Source of the DNA: DASSUW01 sp963730535
Lineage (GTDB): Bacteria; Actinomycetota; Thermoleophilia; Solirubrobacterales; Solirubrobacteraceae
Assembly: GCA_963730535.1 (NCBI GenBank)
Contig: CAVSRU010000011.1
Location: forward strand, 248,001-312,000
DNA length: 64,000 bases
Direction of reading: 5' to 3'
The notes beneath the pieces were generated by a model that searched no databases, was not told the DNA's origin, and was given only the letters and a program-made list of their open reading frames with translations. Position numbers and translations under genes: made by a program. Shown in pieces: positions 31,008 to 40,751 of this stretch (the stretch's first letter is position 1; every line of letters begins with the position of its first letter).

Positions 31008-32900
31008 GTGAGCTCACACCCGCTCGACCCTCTCTCGGCCGACGAGATCCGCTCGGCTGCGGCGATCCTGCGGCGCGACAAGGGCGTGGACGAGCGCTGG
31101 CGCTTCGCGTCGATCGAGCTGCGCGAGCCGTCGAAGGCGACGGCGCGTGACCACCGGCCGGGCGAGCCGGTCGCGCGCGCGGCGGAGGTGATCTGCTGGA
31201 ACCGCGAGGACGGCGCCGTCTACAAGGCGCGCGTGGATCTCGACGGCGACCGCGTGACGGCCTGGGACCACGTCCCCGACGGCCAGCCGAACATGACCGT
31301 CGACGAGTTCACCGAGTGCGACGCGACGCTGCGCAAGGACCCGCGGGTGATCGAGGCGCTGGCCGGGCGCGGCATCACCGACATGGACCGGGTGCTGATC
31401 GACACGTGGGCCTACGGCGCCCACCTGGTGCCCGAGCAGCACCGCGGCGGGCGCATCGGCTGGTCGGACGTCTGGTACCGCGCCCAGCCCGGCTCGAGCC
31501 CGTACGCGAACCCGGTGACCGGGCTGCACTTCGTCGTCGACCTCAACCGCATGGAGCTGCTGGAGATCGAGGACTCCGGCCCCATCGACGAGCCCCAGGT
31601 CATGGGCGAGTACGTCCCCCACCTCGTCCCCGGCCTGAAGCCGCGCGAGGACATCAAGCCGCTCGACATCTCTCAGCCCGACGGCGTCTCCTTCGCGCTC
31701 GACGGCAACCAGGTGGCGTGGCAGAAGTGGACGCTGCGGGTCGGCTTCAACCACCGCGAGGGCATGGTGTTGCACACGGTGGCCTACGACGGCCGGCCGG
31801 TCGCCCACCGGCTGTCGTTCGCCGAGATGGTGGTGCCGTACCGCGATCCCACCACCGACCACTACCGGCGCACCGCGTTCGACGTCGGCGAGTGGGGACT
31901 CGGCTTCATGACCGTCTCGCTGGAGCTGGGCTGCGACTGCCTCGGCGAGATCCGCTACCTCGACGCGGTCATGCACGACACGAAGGGCGAGCCGTACACG
32001 ATCCGCAACGCCGTCTGCATCCACGAGGAGGACGACGCGGTGCTCTGGAAGCACGTCGACGCCCAGGTCGGCGCCGAGGTGCGACGTTCGCGGCGGCTCG
32101 TGCTGTCGTTCCACGTGACGGTCGCCAACTACGAGTACCTCGTCTACTGGCGCCTGTACCAGGACGGCAACGTCGAGTGCGAGGTCCGCGCCACCGGGAT
32201 CATGGTCACCACGCACTTCGAGGAGGGCCGGCAGCCTCCGTACGGCACACTGGTCGACGAGCGCACGTACGCACCGTTCCACCAGCACTTCCTCGTCGCC
32301 CGCCTCGACCTCGATGTCGACGGGGAGTCCAACACGGTCTACGCGACCGAGTCCGAGGCGCTGCCCGTCGGGCCCGATAACCCGCACGGCCTCGCGCTCG
32401 TCCAGCGCAACACGCCGCTGCGTACCGAGGCGGAGGGCCGGCAGGACTACGAGTGGAGCACCCAGCGGGCATGGAAGGTCGTCAACGAGGGCTCGAAGAA
32501 CGGCCTCGGGACCCCGGTCGGCTACAAGCTCGTACCCGGCGGCGCCTTCCCGTCGATGCTGGACGCGGGCTCGCCCGTGCTCCGTCGCGCCCAGGCGATC
32601 GCCCACACGCTGTGGGTCACGCCGTTCCACGAGGACGAGCGCTGGCCGTGCGGCGAGTTCGTCGTGCAGAGCGAACAGGACCGCGGGCTGCCCGCCTGGA
32701 CCGCCGCCAACCGCTCGATCGAGGACACCGACGTCGTGCTCTGGTACGTGTTCGGTATCCACCACATCACCCGCCCCGAGGAGTGGCCCGTGATGGCGGT
32801 CGACACCGTCTCGTTCTGGCTGAAGCCCTTGGGCTTCTTCGACCGAAACCCGGCGCTCGACGTGCCGCCGTCAGCCCATCACTGTGAGGAGAACCGATGA
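31008..32900 (+). CDS. Primary-amine oxidase (copper, topaquinone)
   Basis: A 630-residue copper amine oxidase. Tyr375 in TVANYEYLVYW is the topaquinone precursor, Asp292 in RTAFDVGEWGLG the catalytic base, and the copper ligands are His425 and His427 in HQHFLVARLD plus a His in GIHHITRPEE (about 585). The enzyme oxidises primary amines to aldehyde, NH3 and H2O2. There is no signal peptide, so it is cytoplasmic. Start GTG 31008; the stop overlaps the aldehyde dehydrogenase start (ATGA), so the aldehyde product goes to that enzyme. Putrescine is a likely substrate by context. Confidence 0.93.
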   Translation: MSSHPLDPLSADEIRSAAAILRRDKGVDERWRFASIELREPSKATARDHRPGEPVARAAEVICWNREDGAVYKARVDLDGDRVTAWDHVPDGQPNMTVDEFTECDATLRKDPRVIEALAGRGITDMDRVLIDTWAYGAHLVPEQHRGGRIGWSDVWYRAQPGSSPYANPVTGLHFVVDLNRMELLEIEDSGPIDEPQVMGEYVPHLVPGLKPREDIKPLDISQPDGVSFALDGNQVAWQKWTLRVGFNHREGMVLHTVAYDGRPVAHRLSFAEMVVPYRDPTTDHYRRTAFDVGEWGLGFMTVSLELGCDCLGEIRYLDAVMHDTKGEPYTIRNAVCIHEEDDAVLWKHVDAQVGAEVRRSRRLVLSFHVTVANYEYLVYWRLYQDGNVECEVRATGIMVTTHFEEGRQPPYGTLVDERTYAPFHQHFLVARLDLDVDGESNTVYATESEALPVGPDNPHGLALVQRNTPLRTEAEGRQDYEWSTQRAWKVVNEGSKNGLGTPVGYKLVPGGAFPSMLDAGSPVLRRAQAIAHTLWVTPFHEDERWPCGEFVVQSEQDRGLPAWTAANRSIEDTDVVLWYVFGIHHITRPEEWPVMAVDTVSFWLKPLGFFDRNPALDVPPSAHHCEENR

Positions 32901-34324
32901 TCGAGATCACGAACTTCATCCACGGCAAGCGCGTCGCGGCGGCCGGCGGCGAGACGACCGAGCTGATCGACCCCAGCACGGGCGAGCCCTACGCCACGGC
33001 GCCGCTGTCGCGCGAGGCCGACATCGACGCGGCGTTCCAGGACTCGGCGCGCGCCTTCGAGAGCTGGCGCGACACGACGCCGTCCGAGCGCCAGCTCGCC
33101 CTCTACCGGATCGCCGACGCGATCGAGCAGCGCGCCGACGAGCTGGTCGACGTCGAGTCCCAGAACACGGGCAAGCCGAAGCAGCTGACGGCGGATGAGG
33201 AAGTGCCGCCGATGTGCGACCAGATCCGCTTCTTCGCGGGCGCGGCGCGCATGCTCGAGGGCAGGTCGGCCGGCGAGTACATGGCCGGCTACACGTCCTA
33301 CGTCCGGCGCGAGCCGATCGGCGTATGCGCGGCGGTGACGCCGTGGAACTACCCGGCCATGATGGCGGTCTGGAAGTGGGCGCCCGCGCTGGCGGCCGGC
33401 AACACGATGGTGCTCAAGCCGTCCGACACGACGCCCGCGAGCACCGTCTGGATGGCCGAGGTGATGGCCGAGTTCCTGCCCGAGGGCGTGTTCAACGTCG
33501 TCTGCGGCGACCGCGAGACCGGCGCGGCGCTCGTCCGCCATCCGATCCCGCAGATGGTCTCGATCACCGGCAGCGTGAACGCGGGCATCGCCGTCGCCAA
33601 GTCCGCCGCCGACGACGTCAAGCGGGTGCACCTCGAGCTGGGCGGCAAGGCGCCGGTGGTCGTCTTCGACGACGCCGACCTCGAGCTGGCCGCCGAGAAC
33701 ATCGCGATCGCCGGGTACTTCAACGGCGGCCAGGACTGCACCGCCGCCACGCGCGTCCTGGCCGGCCCGCGCATCCACGACGACTTCGTCGCCGCGCTGG
33801 GCGAGCAGGCCAAGAACACCCGGACCGGCCCGCCGGACGACGGCGAGGTCCTCTACGGCCCGCTGAACAACGCCAACCAGCTCTCGCACGTCAGCGGCTT
33901 CGTCGAGCGCGCGCCGGACCACGCGAGCGTCGTCGCCGGCGGCCGGCGCCAGGGCGACCGCGGCTTCTTCTACGAGCCGACGGTCGTCGACGGCCTGCAC
34001 CAGGACGACGAGATGATCCAGAAGGAGATCTTCGGCCCGATCATCACGGTTCAGCAGTTCGACGACGAGGACAAGGCGGTCGAGTGGGCCAACGGCGTCG
34101 ACTTCGCGCTCGCCTCGAGCGTGTGGACCCAGGACCACGGGCGCGCGCTGCGGATGTCGAGGCGGCTCGACTTCGGCTGCGTCTGGATCAACTGCCACAT
34201 CCCGCTGGTGGCCGAGATGCCGCACGGCGGCTTCAAGAAGTCCGGCTACGGGAAGGACCTGTCGCTGTATGGCTTCGACGACTACACGCGGGTCAAGCAC
34301 GTGATGAGCTATCTGGGTGAGTGA
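32897..34324 (+). CDS. Aminobutyraldehyde-type aldehyde dehydrogenase
   Basis: A 475-residue NAD(P)-dependent aldehyde dehydrogenase. Asn151 (TPWNYP), Glu247 (LELGGKAP) and nucleophile Cys281 (GGQDCTAATRV) are all in place, as is KEIFGPIITV near the end. Sequence blocks such as GYFNGGQDCTAATRV are typical of gamma-aminobutyraldehyde dehydrogenases (PatD-like), which turn 4-aminobutanal to GABA. It overlaps the copper amine oxidase gene by four bases and the next gene by eight, so the three are co-translated. Confidence 0.9.
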   Translation: MIEITNFIHGKRVAAAGGETTELIDPSTGEPYATAPLSREADIDAAFQDSARAFESWRDTTPSERQLALYRIADAIEQRADELVDVESQNTGKPKQLTADEEVPPMCDQIRFFAGAARMLEGRSAGEYMAGYTSYVRREPIGVCAAVTPWNYPAMMAVWKWAPALAAGNTMVLKPSDTTPASTVWMAEVMAEFLPEGVFNVVCGDRETGAALVRHPIPQMVSITGSVNAGIAVAKSAADDVKRVHLELGGKAPVVVFDDADLELAAENIAIAGYFNGGQDCTAATRVLAGPRIHDDFVAALGEQAKNTRTGPPDDGEVLYGPLNNANQLSHVSGFVERAPDHASVVAGGRRQGDRGFFYEPTVVDGLHQDDEMIQKEIFGPIITVQQFDDEDKAVEWANGVDFALASSVWTQDHGRALRMSRRLDFGCVWINCHIPLVAEMPHGGFKKSGYGKDLSLYGFDDYTRVKHVMSYLGE

Positions 34325-35432
34325 CCCCGACCTCGAGGACCTCCCCGACTGGGTGAAGTCGCTCGGGCTGCCGCCCGACGCCGTCGCGGCGATCGATCGC
34401 TACTGGAAGCCGGTGTGGGAGAAGCTCAGCCTTCTCCCCCGGCACCACGCGCCCGGCGAGGAGCTCGCGCTCGAGGCGGTCGCGGAGGAGCGCCCGGGGC
34501 CCGAGTGGCAGGCGCGCTACGAGACGATGTGGCCCGCCTACCGCGCCTGGTACCTGAAGGAGGGCGACGCGCAGCGTCCCGGCTACCGGGAGTGCCGGAG
34601 CGCGCTCGCGCGCCACATGCCCGAGCTGATGCCGACCTACGAGCGGCTGGTGGAGCTGGCCGGCGGCGGCGACCTCGCCGCCCGGCTGCTCTCCCTCTGG
34701 CGCCCGCCCGGCTTCATCGTCGGCTGCTCGCAGGCCGTCTGGACGCGCGACGAGCCGCTGCTCGTGCGCAACTACGACTACCCGGCGTCGCGCCTGGAGG
34801 GGATCGTCTACCTCACCCGCTGGGGCGAGCGCCGGGTGATCGGGATGAGCGACTGCCTGTGGGGCCTGCTCGACGGGGTCAACGACAGCGGGCTGGCGGT
34901 GTCGCTGACCTTCGGCGGCCGCCCCGACGTCGGCGAGGGCTTCGCGATCTCAGTCGTGGTCCGCTACCTGCTCGAGACGTGCGACACCGTCGAGCAGGCG
35001 TGCGCCGCGCTCGAGCGCGTCCCGGTCCACGCGCCCCAGAACCTCTCGCTGCTGGACCGGTCCGGGCGGCACCTGACCGCGTACGTGGGCCCCGACCGCC
35101 CGGTCCGCTTCGTCGAGACCCCGGTCACCACCAACCACCAGGGCGCCGTGGAGTGGCCGGAGTACGCGGAGGCGATCCGCACCGTGGAGCGCGAGCGGTG
35201 CCTGCTCGATCTGCTCGACGACGGCGGCATGACCCGCGAGCGGCTGGTGGAGTCCTTCCTCGAGCCTCCGCTGCACAACCGGCAGTACGCGGAGGGCTTC
35301 GGCACCATCTACACGGCCGCCTACGACCCGGCGGGCTCCGTGGAGTACCGCTGGCCCGACCACGAGCCGTGGAAGCTGTCGTTCGACGACTTCTCGCCCG
35401 GCAGCCGGACCGTGAAGCTGCTCAGCTCTTGA
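34317..35432 (+). CDS. C45-type autoproteolytic acyltransferase/hydrolase
   Basis: A 371-residue Ntn-hydrolase of the C45 family (acyl-CoA:6-aminopenicillanic acid acyltransferase type). The catalytic Cys137 lies in IVGCSQAVW, followed by LLVRNYDYP, the pattern in which autocleavage leaves Cys as N-terminal nucleophile; TNHQGAV and FGTIYTAAYDPAG are further family blocks. It would transfer or cleave an amide-linked acyl group. Starts at GTG 34317 inside the previous gene and ends 11 bases inside the convergent ATP-grasp gene. Downstream of an amine-oxidation pair it may deacylate amides of polyamines; no substrate is known. Confidence 0.8.
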   Translation: MSDPDLEDLPDWVKSLGLPPDAVAAIDRYWKPVWEKLSLLPRHHAPGEELALEAVAEERPGPEWQARYETMWPAYRAWYLKEGDAQRPGYRECRSALARHMPELMPTYERLVELAGGGDLAARLLSLWRPPGFIVGCSQAVWTRDEPLLVRNYDYPASRLEGIVYLTRWGERRVIGMSDCLWGLLDGVNDSGLAVSLTFGGRPDVGEGFAISVVVRYLLETCDTVEQACAALERVPVHAPQNLSLLDRSGRHLTAYVGPDRPVRFVETPVTTNHQGAVEWPEYAEAIRTVERERCLLDLLDDGGMTRERLVESFLEPPLHNRQYAEGFGTIYTAAYDPAGSVEYRWPDHEPWKLSFDDFSPGSRTVKLLSS

Positions 35433-36867
35433 ACGCCATCGCGTGCACGGGCTCGGCCGGCGCCGCGGCCGGCGCGCTCGCGAACTGCCCGTGGACGGCC
35501 GCGATCCACTCGCGCGCGCGGTCCGTGAGCTCGTTGTCGTCGGTCTGCATGCGCGAGCGGCCGACCAGCACACCGAGGTCCGCGCCCGGGTAGCGGTAGT
35601 CGCCGGGGCCGAGCACGCGCAGGAAGAACGCCTCCGACTCGTCCTGGAGGCTGTGCCAGTCGTGGCCCCAGCGGGTGAACGTCATCCCGCCGCCGTCGAG
35701 CCGCCAGATCCCGCTCCGGGGAGCGTCCGTGAGCTGCTCGACCTCGTCGCCGGTGTCCTTGAGGATGATCTGGCTCCAGACGTCGTCGCCGGCGGCCTCG
35801 GCCCAGCGCCGGTTGATGTCGTCGACGTCGATCTCGTAGTCGACGTCGAGGTACTCGAGCAGGTGGAAGAGGAAGAGCGGGACGTCGGCGTACGCACCGG
35901 CCGAGACGTTGGTCATCGAGGTCACGCCGCTGATGCGGGGGTTGATCTCCCCCAGGTAGAGCTCGCCGGTGTCGACGTCGGCGAGGTAGTCGATCTCGAG
36001 GAAGCCGCGGTAGCCCTCGAGAGCGAGCCGGTCGCCGAGCTTGCGGGTCAGCACGCGCGCCCGCTCGCGGTGCTCGGGCGAGAGCGCGTCGGGGAAGACG
36101 TCGTTGCCGCACCAGCCGCCCTTGTGCGGCGTGAGCTCGGGGTGCCCGGTGAGGTCGGTCATCAGCGGGCCGACGACCGTGCCGTGGCGGGTGAGCACGG
36201 CCTCGACGGCGGCGGCGCGGTTGTTGATGCGCTTCATGACCTTGAGCTCCTGGTCGGCCATGTCGTCGGCGTACTTGTCCCAGTCGCGCTCGCCGCGGAT
36301 GAAGAACGTCGTCTTGCCCGAGTCGCCGTACGGCGTCTGGACCACGAGGTCGGCGCCGAGGCCGGCGGAGTCGGCCAGCGCCGTCAGCTCCTCGTAGGTC
36401 GTCGCGCGGCCGAGCGTGTTGGGGGCGCTCGGCACGCCCGCCTCGTTGCCGAGCTGCGTGGTGACGATCTTGGAGTCGAGCCGGTGGCGCAGCTCCGCCG
36501 ACGGGTGGGCGATCTCGAGCCCGCACTCGGCGGCCGCCTTCTCGGTCTCGTCGTCGAACATGACGAACACGGCCTTGCCGCCGGATCCGGCGCGCTCGAC
36601 GCGGTCGAGCACCTCCTTGTGGCCGAGGAGGTAGTTGCACATGTCCTCCATCGACTCGAACTCCCGGTACGGGCGCTCGGCGGGCACGAACACCCGCGGG
36701 TGGTTGCCCTCGAACGAGTCGAAGTAGTTCACGTAGAAGAAGTTCCGCAGCCACCGGTCGACCCCGAGCAGGTTGAAGGCGGTCGGAGAGACGAAGAAGA
36801 CCGGGGTTCGGTTGGTGCGGAAGAACGCCCGGATCTCCGAGATCCCGTGCAGCATCGACGGCATCAT
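35422..36867 (-). CDS. ATP-grasp ligase (biotin carboxylase-like)
   Basis: A protein of about 480 residues with the ATP-grasp core: HRLDSKIVTTQLGNEAGVPSAP, LVVQTPYGDSGKTTFF and FLEIDYLADVDTGELYLGEINPRISG (Mg-binding Glu and Asn). The fold joins a carboxylate to an amine or thiol through acyl-phosphate. It has no biotin carboxyl-carrier domain. ATG codons at 36867, 36864 and 36855 compete; GGAG at 36868-36871 gives slight support to 36855 or 36864. It is divergent from the LysA-like gene 107 bp away and could build a peptide or amide from amino acids or polyamines. No exact homologue is recognised. Confidence 0.8.
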   Translation of the reverse strand: MMPSMLHGISEIRAFFRTNRTPVFFVSPTAFNLLGVDRWLRNFFYVNYFDSFEGNHPRVFVPAERPYREFESMEDMCNYLLGHKEVLDRVERAGSGGKAVFVMFDDETEKAAAECGLEIAHPSAELRHRLDSKIVTTQLGNEAGVPSAPNTLGRATTYEELTALADSAGLGADLVVQTPYGDSGKTTFFIRGERDWDKYADDMADQELKVMKRINNRAAAVEAVLTRHGTVVGPLMTDLTGHPELTPHKGGWCGNDVFPDALSPEHRERARVLTRKLGDRLALEGYRGFLEIDYLADVDTGELYLGEINPRISGVTSMTNVSAGAYADVPLFLFHLLEYLDVDYEIDVDDINRRWAEAAGDDVWSQIILKDTGDEVEQLTDAPRSGIWRLDGGGMTFTRWGHDWHSLQDESEAFFLRVLGPGDYRYPGADLGVLVGRSRMQTDDNELTDRAREWIAAVHGQFASAPAAAPAEPVHAMAFKS

Positions 36868-36973
36868 CTCCGGCGGAGCGCCCGCGGGCAACCGTGTTCG
36901 CGACGAAGCGGCTCGCTGCATTTTGGAGTGCGGACGGCTGCCAGGCGTGGCGCGTTGGCGGTAGCGTCGGCAC

Positions 36974-38224
36974 GTGGACGCTCTGCTGTCGCTGTTCCCG
37001 CCCGGGAGCGCGCCGGACGAGGACGGGATGCTGCGCGTCGGCGGCTGCCGCGCCGACGACCTCTCCGCCGAGTTCGGGACGCCCGTGCTGGTGGTCGCCG
37101 AGGACGCGCTCCGCGCCCGCGCGCGCGAGTACGCGGACGGCCTCGCCGCGCGCTGGCCGCGCTCGCGCGTCGTGTTCGCCTCCAAGGCGTTCCCGGCCAC
37201 CGCCGTGCAGCGGGTGATGGTCGAGGAGGGACTCGGCCTCGACGTCGCCGGCGGCGGCGAGATCCTCACCGCGCTCAAGGCGGGCGCCGACCCGGCGACC
37301 ATCGTCCTCCACGGCAACGCGAAGAGCGACGACGAGATCGCCATGGCGGCCGAGCACGGCATCGGCCTCGTCGTGGTCGACAACGACGATGACGTCGATC
37401 GCCTCGAGGCGACGGGCCGGGAGCACGACGTGCTCGTGCGTGTCATCCCGGGGGTGACGGCCGACACCCACGCCCACGTCCTCACCGGCCACGAGGGCTC
37501 GAAGTTCGGGCTCGCGCCCGCCGCGGCGGCGGCGGTGATCCGCCGCATCGAGGCGTCCCCGCGGCTGCACATGCGCGGGCTGCACGTGCACGTCGGCTCG
37601 CAGATCCTCGACGTCGAGCCGTTCGCCGCCTCGGTCGCACCGATCGCCGCGCTCGGGGAGTTCGACGTCTACGACCTCGGTGGCGGGCTCGGCGCCCGCT
37701 ACACCTACGACGACCAACCGCCGACCGTCGACGCCTACCTCGACGCGCTGATCGGCGCGGCCCGCGAGCACCTGCCGGCCGGCGCCGAGCTGATCCTCGA
37801 GCCGGGGCGCAGCCTGGTCGCCTCTGCCGCCACCACGCTCTACCGCGTCGTGACCGTCAAGCGAGGGGCGGTCACGTTCGTCGCGGTCGACGGCGGCATG
37901 GGCGACAACCTCGAGGTCGCGCTCTTCGACCAGCGCTTCGAGGCGGCGATCGCCGACCGACTGGACGCGCCGGACGGCGAGCTGGTGACCGTCGTCGGCC
38001 GCCACTGCGAGAGCGGCGACGTGTTGGTCGACGGCGTGCGGCTCGCCGACCCGCGCGTCGGGGACCTGGTGGCCGTGCCGGCGACCGGCGCGTACTGCCA
38101 CACGATGGCGAACAACTACAACGGCGCCCGCCGGATCCCGGTGGTCTTCGTGTCGGAGGGAGAAGCACGGCTGGTGGTGCGCCGCGAGACCTGGGCGGAC
38201 CTGTTGGGCCGGGACGTCGACTGA
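36974..38224 (+). CDS. Diaminopimelate decarboxylase-like PLP enzyme
   Basis: A 416-residue group IV decarboxylase (alanine-racemase fold). PLP Lys71 sits in VVFASKAFPA; HVHVGSQILD, DLGGGLGARY, LEPGRSLV and the active-site loop CESGDVL, then GAYCHTMANNYNG, are all intact. LysA makes lysine from meso-diaminopimelate; homologues also decarboxylate ornithine or carboxynorspermidine. In this amine-metabolism region a non-lysine role is quite possible. Start GTG 36974. It is followed after 13 bp by an amino-acid permease and coupled UspA gene, so the three form an operon. Confidence 0.85.
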   Translation: MDALLSLFPPGSAPDEDGMLRVGGCRADDLSAEFGTPVLVVAEDALRARAREYADGLAARWPRSRVVFASKAFPATAVQRVMVEEGLGLDVAGGGEILTALKAGADPATIVLHGNAKSDDEIAMAAEHGIGLVVVDNDDDVDRLEATGREHDVLVRVIPGVTADTHAHVLTGHEGSKFGLAPAAAAAVIRRIEASPRLHMRGLHVHVGSQILDVEPFAASVAPIAALGEFDVYDLGGGLGARYTYDDQPPTVDAYLDALIGAAREHLPAGAELILEPGRSLVASAATTLYRVVTVKRGAVTFVAVDGGMGDNLEVALFDQRFEAAIADRLDAPDGELVTVVGRHCESGDVLVDGVRLADPRVGDLVAVPATGAYCHTMANNYNGARRIPVVFVSEGEARLVVRRETWADLLGRDVD

Positions 38225-38237
38225 GGAGGAGGGTTCG

Positions 38238-39653
38238 ATGGCATCACTGGGAGAGCAGTTCCTGCGCCGCAAGCCGGTGGCGGCGATGACGGAGGAGACC
38301 GGCGCGGACTCGGAGGGCGGGGAGCTTCAGCGCACGATCACCCTGTTCCAGCTGACGCTGTTCGGCATCGGGGCGACGATCGGCACCGGCATCTTCATCG
38401 TCTTCTCGTCGGCGGTGCCGGAAGCGGGTCCAGCGGTGATCTTCGCGTTCGTGTTCGCAGGCGTCGTGGCCGGCCTTACGGCCATCTGCTACGCCGAGCT
38501 GGCGAGCGCGGTGCCGGTCTCGGGCTCCTCGTACTCGTACGCCTACGCGACGATGGGCGAGGGGATCGCGATGATCGTCGCGGCCTGCCTCCTGCTCGAG
38601 TACGGGGTCTCGGCGGCCGCCGTGGCGGTCGGCTGGTCGCAGTACCTCAACGAGCTGCTCGACAACCTGTTCGGCTTCACGATCCCCGAGAACTTCTCGA
38701 ACGCCCCCGAGGCCGACGGCATCATCAACCTGCCCGCGATCCTCCTCGTCGTCCTCTGCGCACTGCTCCTGATCCGGGGCGCGAGCGAGTCGGCGAAGGT
38801 CAACGCCGCGATGGTGATCATCAAGATCGGCGTGCTCCTGCTCTTCATCGCCGTCGGCCTGACGGGCTGGGACTCGGACAATCTCTCGGACTTCGCTCCC
38901 TTCGGCGTCGGCGGCGTCACGTCCGCGGCGGGCATCATCTTCTTCTCCTATATCGGCCTCGACGCCGTCTCGACCGCCGGCGAGGAGGTGCACAACCCGC
39001 GGCGGAACCTGCCGCTGGCGATCATCAGCGCGCTGGTGGTGGTGACGACGATCTACGTGCTGGTGGCGATCGTCGCGGTGGCCGCCCAGCCTGTGGGGGA
39101 CTTCGAGGGGCAGGAAGCGGGCCTGTCGGCGATCCTCGAGTCGGTCACCGGCAACCAGTGGCCGGCGACCGTGATCGCCGCGGGGGCGGTGATCTCGATC
39201 TTCAGCGTCACGCTGGTGGTCATCTACGGGCAGACGCGGATCCTGTTCGCGATGGCGCGCGACGGCATGATCCCGTCGTTCTTCCACCGGCTGAACCCGC
39301 GGACGCTGACGCCGGTGCCGACGACGATCGTCGTGGCCACGCTGATCGCGATCCTCGGTGGCCTGCTGCCGATCGAGTTCCTGGCCGAGATGACGAGCAT
39401 CGGGACGCTGGTGGCGTTCCTGATCGTCTCGATCGGCGTCATGGTCCTCCGCAGGACCGCGCCCGACCTGCCGCGCGGGTTCCGCGTGCCGCTGTACCCC
39501 TTCGTGCCGCTGGCCTCGATCGCCGGCTGCATCTGGATCATCCAGGACCTCCGGGCGGTGACGATCTACGTCTTCTTCGGCTGGTCCGCGGTGGCGCTGG
39601 TCTGGTACTTCTTCTACGGGCGCCACCACGCGGTGCTGGGAAGGTCGTCGTGA
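38238..39653 (+). CDS. APC family amino-acid/amine permease
   Basis: A 471-residue transporter with about twelve membrane helices. The first helix region IGATIGTGIFIVFSSAVPEAGPAV is the APC signature; ELASAVPVSGSSYSYAYATMGEG and FFSYIGLDAVSTAGEEVHNP are also typical. It imports cationic or neutral amino acids or amines across the cytoplasmic membrane. RBS GAGGAGG lies eight bases before ATG 38238. Substrate may be arginine, lysine or a polyamine, judged from neighbours only. Confidence 0.92.
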   Translation: MASLGEQFLRRKPVAAMTEETGADSEGGELQRTITLFQLTLFGIGATIGTGIFIVFSSAVPEAGPAVIFAFVFAGVVAGLTAICYAELASAVPVSGSSYSYAYATMGEGIAMIVAACLLLEYGVSAAAVAVGWSQYLNELLDNLFGFTIPENFSNAPEADGIINLPAILLVVLCALLLIRGASESAKVNAAMVIIKIGVLLLFIAVGLTGWDSDNLSDFAPFGVGGVTSAAGIIFFSYIGLDAVSTAGEEVHNPRRNLPLAIISALVVVTTIYVLVAIVAVAAQPVGDFEGQEAGLSAILESVTGNQWPATVIAAGAVISIFSVTLVVIYGQTRILFAMARDGMIPSFFHRLNPRTLTPVPTTIVVATLIAILGGLLPIEFLAEMTSIGTLVAFLIVSIGVMVLRRTAPDLPRGFRVPLYPFVPLASIAGCIWIIQDLRAVTIYVFFGWSAVALVWYFFYGRHHAVLGRSS

Positions 39654-40534
39654 CGCTCGTCGTGGGCTTCGCGCCCGACGGCCGCGGGCGCGGCGTGCTC
39701 CATGCCGCGGCGATGTTCGCCCGCTCGTCGGGCGACGACATCGTGGTGTGCGCGGTCATCCCCTCCCCCTGGCCGCCGAGCCCGGCGCGCGTGGACGCCG
39801 AGTGGCGGGCGGACGTCGAGCGCATCGCCCACGAGGCGCTGGACCGCGCGCGCGAGCGGCTGCCCGACGACATCCCGGCGCGCTTCGTCGTCCATCACGC
39901 GCGCTCGGCACCGTCCGGCCTGCTCGAGGTGGCCGAGCAGCACGATGCGAGCATCATCGTCACGGGAGCGATGGGCAGCACCAACGGGCGGCTGCTGTAC
40001 ACGTCACCGATCCCGGTCGCTGTCACCCCGCGCGGCTTCCGGACCCGTCCCGATGCCCGCGTCGTGCGGGTGACGGCGGCGTTCTCGGGCGCCGACGACG
40101 ACCTCGTGGTCGCCGCCGCGGGCGTCGCCGCCAGGGTCGGCGCGTCGCTCCGGATCGCCTCGTTCGCCGTACGCGCGCGACCGCCCTACACGAGCGGCGT
40201 CGGCCGGTCGGCCGACGATGCGATGGTGGCGGACTGGGTCCGGCACATCGAGTCGGCCGCCCGGTCGAAGCTCGACGCGGTCGGCCACCTGCGGGAGGCA
40301 CCGCGGGCGCTCGAGGCCGTCGTCGGCCACGGTGAGACCTGGGAGGAGGCGCTCGAGGACATCGACTGGGAGGACGGCGACGTCCTCGTCGTCGGCTCGA
40401 GCTCGGCCGGGCCGCTCGCGCGCGTCTTCCTCGGCTCGCGGGCCACGAAGATCGTGCGCCACTCCCCCGTCCCGGCCGTCGTCGTCCCGCGCGGGGTCGC
40501 CTCCGAGCTTGCGGAGGAGGCGGAGTCAGCCTGA
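39650..40534 (+). CDS. Tandem UspA universal stress protein
   Basis: A 294-residue protein with two UspA domains (about 1-130 and 138-285). The second ends in VLVVGSSSAGPLARVFLGSRATKIVRHSPVPAVVV, with a G-x9-S-type nucleotide loop; the first has IIVTGAMGSTNGRLLYTSPIPVAV. UspA proteins bind ATP or act as stress modulators, and APC-UspA gene pairs are frequent, so the protein probably regulates the permease. GTG start 39650 shares GTGA with the permease stop. The ORF extends far upstream, but that part is a shadow of the permease. Confidence 0.85.
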   Translation: MTLVVGFAPDGRGRGVLHAAAMFARSSGDDIVVCAVIPSPWPPSPARVDAEWRADVERIAHEALDRARERLPDDIPARFVVHHARSAPSGLLEVAEQHDASIIVTGAMGSTNGRLLYTSPIPVAVTPRGFRTRPDARVVRVTAAFSGADDDLVVAAAGVAARVGASLRIASFAVRARPPYTSGVGRSADDAMVADWVRHIESAARSKLDAVGHLREAPRALEAVVGHGETWEEALEDIDWEDGDVLVVGSSSAGPLARVFLGSRATKIVRHSPVPAVVVPRGVASELAEEAESA

Positions 40535-40543
40535 GCCGCCGGG

Positions 40544-40748
40544 AACGTCAACTGCGCTGGGTAGGGAGGCTGGGGAGCGAGCCGCTGCGCGAACTATCCC
40601 GAGTTAGCCCCGGAATCCGGGGCTAATCGGGGATAGTTCGGCGAACCGTGTCGAGTTAGCCCCGGAAACCGGGGCTAACTCGACGCAGTTGGGGCCATTG
40701 CCGACCACGCTGGCTCCCTCACCGCCCTACCCAGCCGCCGTTGACGTT
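40544..40748. repeat. Inverted-terminal repeat element, copy 2
   Basis: Left end AACGTCAACTGCGCTGGGTAGGGAGG, right end CCCTACCCAGCCGCCGTTGACGTT (reverse complement). Two tandem hairpins inside: GTTAGCCCCGG...CCGGGGCTAAT within outer CGAACTATC/GATAGTTCG (40590-40640), and GAGTTAGCCCCGG...CCGGGGCTAACTC (40652-40683). Left end is 9 bp from the UspA stop, right end 3 bp from the stop of the agmatinase gene; the element fills the convergent gap. Confidence 0.85.
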
Positions 40749-40751
40749 CGT

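Noticed and set aside
35321..38272. Very long open frame on the minus strand (983 codons)
   Set aside because: It runs antisense to and across three genes with clear family motifs (C45, ATP-grasp, LysA-like). Its translation is Arg/Val/Asp-rich shadow sequence, as expected in GC-rich DNA.
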